From Bacteroidales bacterium (GTDB lineage Bacteria > Bacteroidota > Bacteroidia > Bacteroidales > UBA932), in NCBI GenBank assembly GCA_017454905.1, contig JAFTCB010000054.1, forward strand, positions 1-64,000: a stretch of DNA of 64,000 nucleotides, read 5' to 3'. Position 1 is the first letter of the stretch; every line of letters starts with the position of its first letter. This document shows, piece after piece, positions 34,201-40,950 of this stretch. Both the position numbers and the translations under genes were made by a program. A model generated the notes under the pieces. It was not told where the DNA came from, did no database searches, and saw nothing but the letters and a program-made list of their open reading frames with translations.

Positions 34201-34457
34201 CCTGTCACCCCGACTTCTCCTGTCATCCCCGGCCTGACCGGGGATCCCTCCGTGCGTACCTCCGCGCCTTCAGCCACAAACTGCGTCCCGTCTCCCTGAC
34301 CATCCTCTCCACGGTCCTGGGCCTCGTCCCCTTCTTCTTCGACGGTCCGTCCGAAGTGTTCTGGTTCGCCTTCGCCGTCGGCACCATCGCCGGGCTGCTC
34401 TTCTCCGTGCTCGCCCTGCTTCTCTACCTGCCGGTCTTCGCCCTGAGGCGGAAATGA
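31245..34457 (+). CDS. RND efflux permease, second of a tandem pair
   Basis: This 1070-residue RND transporter starts on the last base of the previous stop (TGATG). It has TVSLGIIIDNSIVMIDHYVR in TM4, the GANWSVSGIDDSFFNN porter block and VMLCGITVNAGIYLV near the end. The two permeases are clearly different proteins, as in heteromeric pumps such as MdtBC, though each could also work alone. Residues about 969-1002 (WPVAAGHDLSCHPDFSCHPD and on) interrupt the cytoplasmic loop before the last helices and are encoded by palindromic repeats. Confidence 0.88.
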   Translation: MAGRGKGISSFSVLLLMAVAAVVGIACFPRLKVQYNPTAVSRNITVSYSYPGASARIVEAEVTSRLEGVLSTIRAVEATSSVSREGGGSVTVRAARRSDLEAVRFEVASQIRNLWPRLPEGCSYPSISLNARGEKTQTAITYSIRSALPSQEIADFVEGELLYPLSTVEGVSSVDFYGQTPFEWVITFDADRAAASGITAAELRRAISDAYAEEIAGVTQLGGEAFGVRLRNRRAPDFGSIPVKRVGDRVVHLGELATFRYQEALPNSYYRVNGLNVLTVAVEVSADANLLGVVQAVKDRMAQLQAGFPDEIGVSVGYDYSEYIADELDKIYFRTALCLLILLLFVFVTARSWRYMLVIAITLAVNLLISVALYYFLGLQIHIYTLAGVTVSLGIIIDNSIVMIDHYVRCGDRKIFPSLLCAVMTTVAALLVILLMPEQEKANLTDFTWVIVINLSVSLGVAYLFVPALLDYFPVPAGGAAGQRPARVRRRARLRAAYGRYIGWGVRHRWVYWVLLVVLFGIPTCLLPAKFGDEREAPLRRYEVVLNRIVGWRPYADNKAAVDKVLSSTFGLFHKAMSRSDFYREPARPQLTIRAGMPEGCTVQQLDEVMRSMENYLSHYDEIDVFETRITAYNNGTITVWFKPEHEGTWLPSRIKGEVISMATNFGGANWSVSGIDDSFFNNNIVTDSRSHSITLTGYNFDELNAYGEQLITHLRGNRRVSDPEIWGSGWSDRPRTEFNLRYDFEALSARGISPYAYYAALQSPLYDASLMRLPQDGRYVGVRLVSSARDELDLWHIDHSAVAVSGEQKMKLSEVGSISKDRTGLPIQKENQAYTVTVRFNFIGSYQLASKVIEEAVDWMNLEVLPIGFRAGSDRSGWYYNARQNYAWLILLVIAIIFVICAVHFNSLRLPLAIILMIPLSFVGLFLAFGLSDFTFDKGGFAAFVMLCGITVNAGIYLVSEWLSCRYGRWPVAAGHDLSCHPDFSCHPDFSCHPRPDRGSLRAYLRAFSHKLRPVSLTILSTVLGLVPFFFDGPSEVFWFAFAVGTIAGLLFSVLALLLYLPVFALRRK
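34151..34251 (+). repeat. In-frame repeat array inside RND permease 2
   Basis: The array consists of a reversed palindromic element (34151-34178, ATGGCCGG, loop, CCGGCCAT, GAC), two identical truncated units CTCCTGTCACCCCGACTT (34181-34198, 34199-34216) and a full element (34217-34251, ATCCCCGG, CCTGA, CCGGGGAT). It encodes the SCHPDF repeat. The plan is the same as in permease 1, with different base composition in the stems. Confidence 0.92.
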
Positions 34458-34473
34458 TTTTTTTGCAAAGGGG

Positions 34474-34504
34474 TTGATTTTCACGCGGAAAAATGCTATC
34501 TTTG
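34474..34504 (+). promoter_or_regulatory. Promoter for gapA: TTG, 20 bases, TATCTTTG
   Basis: TTG at 34474-34476 and TATCTTTG at 34497-34504 match the Bacteroidota promoter. A leader of about 60 bases precedes gapA. Confidence 0.7.
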
Positions 34505-34547
34505 CGGCGCTTTTGAGGTTAGAAGCTTTAAGCAATTGATTTATTAA

Positions 34548-35567
<1,020 letters not shown>

Positions 35568-35592
35568 TCCGGAATCCACAGACATTTTTCAG

Positions 35593-35623
35593 AAGGATGG
35601 CAGGAATCTGCCATCCTTTTTTT
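35593..35623 (+). terminator. Intrinsic terminator after gapA
   Basis: An 11-base perfect stem (AAGGATGGCAG, loop GAAT, CTGCCATCCTT) is followed by a run of T. The T-run merges into the -7 box of the next gene. Confidence 0.85.
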
Positions 35624-35630
35624 ATATTTG
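35623..35630 (+). promoter_or_regulatory. -7 box (TATATTTG) for the C1 peptidase gene
   Basis: TATATTTG starts at the last T of the gapA terminator and lies 28 bases before the peptidase ATG. Its -33 region would overlap the terminator stem. Confidence 0.55.
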
Positions 35631-35658
35631 TATCTGAAAACCAATTTAAGTCGAAACA

Positions 35659-36861
35659 ATGAAGAAATTCTTCCTGTTCGCCGCCGCCCTGGTATGTATG
35701 GGCATGACGGCCGGAGCACAGCAGCGCGCTGCTGCACCTGCTTTCCCTGAGTACACCTTCACCACCGTGAAGGCCGCTCCGATCACTTCCATCAAGAACC
35801 AGGCGAGCAGCGGGACCTGCTGGTCCTTCTCTGCCATCAGTTTCCTGGAGTCCGAGGCCATCCGGCTCGGCAACATCAAGGACGAGGCGAAGTATCCCGA
35901 TTTCTCTGAATTCTACGTGGTCTCCAATTCCTATAAGGAGCGTGCCGAGAAATACATCCGCCTGGACGGCAAGCTCGGCTTCAGCGCCGGCTCCGGCTGC
36001 GGCGACGTGATCGAGGTCGTCCGCGACCACGGCATCGTCACCAACGAGGCCATGACGGGCATGAACTACGGCACCCCGCTCCCGCAGCAGTCCGAGCTCG
36101 ACGCCGTGCTGCTCGGCTATGTGCAGGCCGTCTCCAAGAGCCGCACCCTCACGACCGCCTGGAAGCGCGGCTTCAACGCCGTCGTGGACGAGTACCTGGG
36201 CAAGGCTCCCGAGACCTTCACGGTGGACGGCAAGACCTACACTCCGGCTTCCTACCGTGATGCGATGAAGATCAACCCCGACGACTACATCGAACTGACC
36301 TCCTTCACGCACCATCCGTTCTATACCTGGTTCGCCCTGGAAGTCTGCGACAACTGGCGCGGTTCCCGCTCCTACAACGTCCCGATCGACGAACTGATGG
36401 CCGTCCTGGACAATGCCCTGGAGAACGGCTACACCGCCTGCTGGGGTGCCGACGTGAGCCACACCGGCTTCACCCGCGACGGCCTGGCCATCCTGATCGA
36501 CACCAAGGCCACCGCTGCCGCAGCCGCCGGCTCCGACCAGGAGCACTGGGTGGGTCCCGCCGAGCCCGGCAAGCCCGCACCGCTGACCAAGATCATCGAG
36601 GCCGTCCCCACGCAGGAGTCCCGCCAGACCGAGTTCGACAACAAGACCATGACCGACGACCACGGCATGCACATCTTTGGCATCGCCAAGGACCAGGACG
36701 GCAAGAAGTACTACATGGTCAAGAACTCCTGGGGTGAGACCGGCAAGTACAAGGGCATCTGGTACGCCACCGAGGCTTTCGTGAAGGCCCAGACCCTGGA
36801 CATTACCATCCACAAGTCCGCCCTGACTCCGGACCTGAAGAAGAAACTCGGCGTCAAATAA
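35659..36861 (+). CDS. Secreted C1-family cysteine peptidase (bleomycin hydrolase / PepC-like)
   Basis: This 400-residue protein has a signal peptide (MKKFFLFAAALVCMGMTAGA). The papain-fold catalytic residues are Cys54 in QASSGTCWSFS, the His in DDHGMHIFG and the Asn in KNSWGE. The overall arrangement fits peptidase family C1B (aminopeptidase C), but the signal peptide sends it out of the cytoplasm, as for several Bacteroidota homologues. It probably trims peptides in the periplasm. Its stop overlaps the pssA start by one base. Confidence 0.88.
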   Translation: MKKFFLFAAALVCMGMTAGAQQRAAAPAFPEYTFTTVKAAPITSIKNQASSGTCWSFSAISFLESEAIRLGNIKDEAKYPDFSEFYVVSNSYKERAEKYIRLDGKLGFSAGSGCGDVIEVVRDHGIVTNEAMTGMNYGTPLPQQSELDAVLLGYVQAVSKSRTLTTAWKRGFNAVVDEYLGKAPETFTVDGKTYTPASYRDAMKINPDDYIELTSFTHHPFYTWFALEVCDNWRGSRSYNVPIDELMAVLDNALENGYTACWGADVSHTGFTRDGLAILIDTKATAAAAAGSDQEHWVGPAEPGKPAPLTKIIEAVPTQESRQTEFDNKTMTDDHGMHIFGIAKDQDGKKYYMVKNSWGETGKYKGIWYATEAFVKAQTLDITIHKSALTPDLKKKLGVK

Positions 36862-37580
36862 TGACGCTTCGCAAGTACATACCCGATTTTATCACCTCGA
36901 TGAATCTCGTCTGCGGACTCATCGGGGTGATATTCGCGATACAGTCCCGGCTGGACCTCGCCTTCTACTGCATGCTGGCGGCTGCCGTGTTCGATTTCCT
37001 GGACGGCTTCGCCGCCAGGCTGCTGAACGCTTATTCCGACATGGGCAAGGAACTGGATTCGCTCTGCGACCTGGTCAGTTTCGGCGTGCTGCCGGGCCTG
37101 ATGCTCTGCCGCCTGATGCAGCTGTTCCGCTTCGGGGAGGACTGGCTCTGCTGGCTGCCCCTGGCCCTGGCGCTTTTCAGCGCGCTGCGCCTTGCAAAGT
37201 TCAACGTGGACCCGCGGCAGTCGGAGGGCTTTCTCGGCCTGCCGACGCCTGCTGCCGCCCTGCTTTGCGGGGCCCTGTGCTGCTATTGCAGTTATTCCCC
37301 CGTGGAGTTCCTGTCCACCTGGGTGGCCGGACCCGTGTTCGTCCCGGTGCTGGCCTTCTGCCTCTGCGCCTTGCTGGTGAGCGAGATCCCGATGTTCTCG
37401 TTCAAGTTCCACAAGGGGGACGCCCGGGCGCTGACCATCAAGCGCCTGACGCTGGCCGTGTTCATGCTGGCTGCGCTGGTCTGGTGCCTGGCCGCCGGGC
37501 ACCACTGGTCCCTGGCCGTGCTGCTGGGCTTCGCTTTTTATATCCTGAACAACCTCGTCTACGCGTTTTTCCGCCTATGA
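36861..37580 (+). CDS. pssA: CDP-diacylglycerol-serine O-phosphatidyltransferase
   Basis: PssA makes phosphatidylserine from CDP-diacylglycerol and serine, the first step toward phosphatidylethanolamine. The 239-residue membrane protein has the complete CDP-alcohol phosphotransferase motif: Asp48-Gly49, Ala52-Arg53, Gly62, Asp66 and Asp70, and about seven hydrophobic helices. The N-terminal ITSMNLVCGLIGV is typical of PssA rather than PgsA. It overlaps neighbours on both sides (ATGA at the end). Confidence 0.88.
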   Translation: MTLRKYIPDFITSMNLVCGLIGVIFAIQSRLDLAFYCMLAAAVFDFLDGFAARLLNAYSDMGKELDSLCDLVSFGVLPGLMLCRLMQLFRFGEDWLCWLPLALALFSALRLAKFNVDPRQSEGFLGLPTPAAALLCGALCCYCSYSPVEFLSTWVAGPVFVPVLAFCLCALLVSEIPMFSFKFHKGDARALTIKRLTLAVFMLAALVWCLAAGHHWSLAVLLGFAFYILNNLVYAFFRL

Positions 37581-38689
37581 TCCCGATGTTTGTCCGCCGT
37601 GCGGTCCGTCCGCTGCTGCTCCTGACGCTCTTGCTTCCCGTCGCCTGCCGGCGGCAGGTCGTGGAGACGCGTCCCACCATCCCGCTGGTGCGGGAAATCC
37701 TGGCCGACCGCGATGATCCGCGGGCGCGGATGCTGCGGGGCCGCGGCCCCAGGCCGGCGGAAGACATTGCCATCATCGGCTCCGAGTTCGCCTGCGACCG
37801 CCTGGCGGAGCATCTGTCCTACCGGGACCAGAAGGACAATGTGGATGCGCAGGTGGAGTTTGACGGTTTGCCGGACTTTGCCGGCGAGACCTTTGTCTGC
37901 ATCGAGGATACCATCCCTTACCGGACCGTGCTCCGCCAGGGGGAGGAGGTGCTCCGCACGCAGACCGTCCGGCGGGTACTCGCCGCGCTGGACACGGTGG
38001 CCCATATCAGCCCCTACGACCAGGTGGGCCTGGCCACCAAGCTTCCGGCCAAGGCCGTCATCCTGGCCGACCCTTACCTGGCGGAATACGGCGGATTCGA
38101 CGTGGACACGCTCTTCCGCAGTACCGGATGCACCGTGCCGGTCTTCAGCTCCATCGACCTGATGCTGGACCGCGCCTTCGACGAAGGCGGACGGACGGAC
38201 CTGTCCGTCGGCATCCTCTGCGATCCCCAGTTCGACGCTACGGGCATCTACGAGCGGATTTTCGCCCGCAAGGCCGCGGAGCGCGGACTGAAGGGCGCGA
38301 GCTGCGTCGTCAAGAGTGTCGCGCAGCGCGACAGCGTCCTGTCCGTCTTTTTGCGGAAATATCTGGAAGACGGCAATACCAAGCCGTTGGATGTCATCGT
38401 GATCGACGACCTGTCGCTCCGGCCCGAGACGCTGAAGACGGAGCTGGCCGAGATCGTCTCCGTGATGAACGAGAGCTCGATCACCTACGGCCGCCTTTTC
38501 CCGCGGAACTTCTTCTTCGTCAATGTGTTTGATGAGGTGGCTTCCGCCTGCTACGGTTTCCTGCGGGAGAATAACATGTTTACCCACAATATTGCTAAAC
38601 CTCAGGTGTCGATCCTGCGTCCGGTCGCCCGACCCGGCGCCGACGACGGTTCGCTCATCCTGATCCCCGGTTCGTATGTTCAAAATTAG
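37577..38689 (+). CDS. Lipoprotein of unknown function
   Basis: This 370-residue protein has a signal peptide and lipobox-like VAC (MFVRRAVRPLLLLTLLLPVAC). The rest is a mixed alpha/beta sequence with repeated hydrophobic strands (SVGILCDPQF, LDVIVIDDLS), somewhat like a periplasmic-binding or Rossmann-type fold. I do not recognise the family. The start ATG overlaps the pssA stop, and its end overlaps the exonuclease gene by 14 bases, so it belongs to a tightly packed operon. Confidence 0.6.
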   Translation: MIPMFVRRAVRPLLLLTLLLPVACRRQVVETRPTIPLVREILADRDDPRARMLRGRGPRPAEDIAIIGSEFACDRLAEHLSYRDQKDNVDAQVEFDGLPDFAGETFVCIEDTIPYRTVLRQGEEVLRTQTVRRVLAALDTVAHISPYDQVGLATKLPAKAVILADPYLAEYGGFDVDTLFRSTGCTVPVFSSIDLMLDRAFDEGGRTDLSVGILCDPQFDATGIYERIFARKAAERGLKGASCVVKSVAQRDSVLSVFLRKYLEDGNTKPLDVIVIDDLSLRPETLKTELAEIVSVMNESSITYGRLFPRNFFFVNVFDEVASACYGFLRENNMFTHNIAKPQVSILRPVARPGADDGSLILIPGSYVQN

Positions 38690-39431
38690 CATCCTGCCTG
38701 AAGAGATAGAGAAAATGCCGCTGGGATCGTTCCCCGGCCAGATTTGTGTCATAGACAAGATGGGATTGGAGTTTGTCAGGGCGGTTGCTTACCTGCGAAC
38801 CCAGAAAATCATCGGATTCGATACGGAGACCCGGCCGGTCTTTTCGCCGGGCCAGCACCACAACCATGTGGCCCTGCTGCAGTTGTCCGGCCCGCGGAAG
38901 GCTTTCCTGTTCCGGGTAGGCCTGGTCGGGATGCCGAAACTGCTGTGCAATCTGATGGCCAATCCGCGCATCCTCAAGGTCGGCGCTGCCGTCCACGATG
39001 ATGTGCGCGGGTTGCAGTATTACCAGGAATTCAAGGCCCAGGGCTTCGTGGACCTCCAGAAGATCGCCTTCGAATGGGGCATCCGCGACAAGAGCGTGAA
39101 GAAGATGGCGGCCAACATCCTGGGCGTACGGATCTCCAAGTCGCAGCAGCTTTCCAACTGGGAGGCGGAAGAACTGTCGGCCGGGCAGCAGATGTATGCC
39201 GCGACGGATGCCTGGGTCTGCCGGGAGATGTATCTCAAACTGCTCCAGTGCGAGAAGCATCCGCTGACGCCGGAGCAGTTGAATCCGCCGCAGCCGCAGC
39301 CCCAGCCGGTGAAAGAGGCGGCTCCGGCCCCTGCCGTCGAGGAAGAAGTGAAACCGAAGCCGAAGCGGCGGCGCCGCCACCGCAAGCCGAAGGCCAAGAA
39401 GGTGCAGGAGGCACCCGCAGACAATGGTTAA
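38676..39431 (+). CDS. 3'-5' exonuclease domain protein (RNase D-like)
   Basis: The 251-residue protein has the DEDD exonuclease motifs. Exo I is IIGFDTETRP, exo II is the ILKVGAAVHDDVRGL block, and exo III is in YAATDAWVCREMY. The C terminus is Pro/Gln-rich then strongly basic (KPKPKRRRRHRK), probably nucleic-acid binding. It lacks the HRDC domains of full RNase D. In Bacteroidota it is typically found next to the following rRNA methyltransferase gene, suggesting an rRNA or tRNA processing role. It overlaps rlmI by eight bases. Confidence 0.82.
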   Translation: MFKISILPEEIEKMPLGSFPGQICVIDKMGLEFVRAVAYLRTQKIIGFDTETRPVFSPGQHHNHVALLQLSGPRKAFLFRVGLVGMPKLLCNLMANPRILKVGAAVHDDVRGLQYYQEFKAQGFVDLQKIAFEWGIRDKSVKKMAANILGVRISKSQQLSNWEAEELSAGQQMYAATDAWVCREMYLKLLQCEKHPLTPEQLNPPQPQPQPVKEAAPAPAVEEEVKPKPKRRRRHRKPKAKKVQEAPADNG

Positions 39432-40920
39432 GGTCTATCTGAAGCCGGGCCGCGACGAGTCGTTGCGCCGCTTCCATCCCTGGGTGTTCAGCGGGGCCGT
39501 GGCCCAGGTGCAGGGCTCTCCCGCCGAGGGCGACATCGTCGGAGTCTACAGCGCCGAGGGGCAGTATCTCGCCTCCGGCCACTGGCAGATCGGATCGATC
39601 GCCGTCCGCATCCTCTCCTTCGACGCCGACCCCACCGCCCCCGAATTCTGGGAAATCTCCATCCGCCGCGCCCTCGCCGTCCGCGAGGCGACGGGATTGT
39701 ACCAGGTCAGCGGAGTTTCAGAGCCGGTCGGCGAACTGTCTCTGAAAACGTCCGGCTGCGCCGGACCCCTCCCATCTGACGATGGGCCCCTCCCTCTTAC
39801 GATGCCGAGGGTGGCACGCTTTTCTGAGGCAGTTGCCGACCCGGCTGATTCTGAAACTCCGCTGACGACCTGTTTCCGCCTGGTCCACGGCGAAGGCGAC
39901 GGTCTCCCGGGACTGATCATCGACTGGTACGACGGCGTCTGCGTCATGCAGGCCCACTCCGTCGGCATGTTCCGCGCCAAGGCGCAGATCTGCGAAGCCC
40001 TCCGGGCCGTCTTCGGCGAACGCCTCAAGGCTGTCTACGACAAAAGTTCCGGCACGGCCCCCTTCAAAGCCGGCCTGGACCTGGTGGACGGCTACCTCTG
40101 GCGCGCCCCGGACTTCACCGCCTCCGAAACCGTCGTCTGTGAAAACGGCCGCAGGTTCCTGGTCAACTGGGAAGAAGGCCAGAAAACCGGCTTCTTCCTC
40201 GACCAGCGCGACAACCGCGCCCTCGTCGGCAAATACGCCGCCGGCCGCCGCGTGCTCAACCTCTTCTGCTACACCGGCGGCTTCAGCATCTACGCCCTCA
40301 CCTCCGGCGCCGTCTGCGTCGACTCCGTCGACTCCTCCGCCAAAGCCATGTCACTGGTAGAACGCAACATCCAGTTGAATTCCGGCGGAGCGGAGACGGC
40401 AGTCCCCTTGCAGGACCGTGCCACCCTCGGCACCGTAAGAGGGGGGACCGCAAGCGAAGCGCAGCGGTGGGGTCCGACGAAGGAGGACGTCCGGCAAGGA
40501 GAGCTGCCGCGCAGCGAAGAACGAGCGGAATTCAACGGCGGTGCGGCTGAATTCAACAACTACTGCGAAGACGCCATCGAATTCCTGCGGAAGACCCCGG
40601 AAGGCAAATACGACCTGATCATCGTCGACCCGCCGGCATTCGCCAAACACCGCGGCGCCCTGAAAAACGCCCTCCGCGCCTACCAGCGCCTCAACGCCGC
40701 CGCCATCGCCAAAGTGGCGCCCGGCGGCCTCGTATTCACCTTCAGCTGCTCCCAGGTCGTCGACAAGATCACCTTCGCCAACACGGTCTTCTCCGCCGCC
40801 GCCCAGACCGGCCGCGGCGTCCGGATCCTCGACCGCCTCTGCCAGGGCGCCGACCACCCGGTCAGCATCTACCACCCCGAAGGCGAATACCTCAAAGGCC
40901 TGCTGCTCTACGTCGAATAA
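39424..40920 (+). CDS. rlmI: 23S rRNA (cytosine-C5) methyltransferase, RlmI family, with two inserted segments
   Basis: This 498-residue protein has an N-terminal PUA domain (FHPWVFSGAV), the FRLVHGEGDGLPGLIIDWY block and the SAM site VLNLFCYTGGFSIYA. The catalytic region contains DLIIVDPPAFAKH and TFSCSQ. RlmI methylates C1962 in 23S rRNA. Family members are near 390-400 residues; here about 100 extra residues come from two in-frame inserts, residues about 95-148 and 317-378. The second splits the conserved ERNIQLN and EDAIEFL blocks. All motifs are intact, so the protein may still work. Confidence 0.88.
   Translation: MVKVYLKPGRDESLRRFHPWVFSGAVAQVQGSPAEGDIVGVYSAEGQYLASGHWQIGSIAVRILSFDADPTAPEFWEISIRRALAVREATGLYQVSGVSEPVGELSLKTSGCAGPLPSDDGPLPLTMPRVARFSEAVADPADSETPLTTCFRLVHGEGDGLPGLIIDWYDGVCVMQAHSVGMFRAKAQICEALRAVFGERLKAVYDKSSGTAPFKAGLDLVDGYLWRAPDFTASETVVCENGRRFLVNWEEGQKTGFFLDQRDNRALVGKYAAGRRVLNLFCYTGGFSIYALTSGAVCVDSVDSSAKAMSLVERNIQLNSGGAETAVPLQDRATLGTVRGGTASEAQRWGPTKEDVRQGELPRSEERAEFNGGAAEFNNYCEDAIEFLRKTPEGKYDLIIVDPPAFAKHRGALKNALRAYQRLNAAAIAKVAPGGLVFTFSCSQVVDKITFANTVFSAAAQTGRGVRILDRLCQGADHPVSIYHPEGEYLKGLLLYVE
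39706..39866. repeat. 161-base MITE-like element with 17-base terminal inverted repeats inside rlmI
   Basis: The ends are a perfect inverted repeat, GTCAGCGGAGTTTCAGA (39706-39722) and its complement (39850-39866). The inner arms continue the pairing with single-base gaps (GCCGG..TCGGC..AACTG). Between them are two hairpins (GTCCGGC, TGC, GCCGGAC; CCCATC, TGAC, GATGGG) and a 27-base core at 39792-39818. No transposase is encoded. Confidence 0.88.
40374..40557. repeat. Second inserted element inside rlmI, sharing the core
   Basis: The segment is bounded by GTTGAATTC (40374) and GAATTCAAC (40549), with a further GAATTCAAC at 40528. It contains a core (40417-40443) that matches the core of the first element in inverted orientation with one difference. 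The flanking codons for Asn, Gly, Gly and Ala are repeated on both sides, as after a target duplication. Confidence 0.75.
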
Positions 40921-40950
40921 CCGGGCCTCCGCCCGCCACCACGATACACC

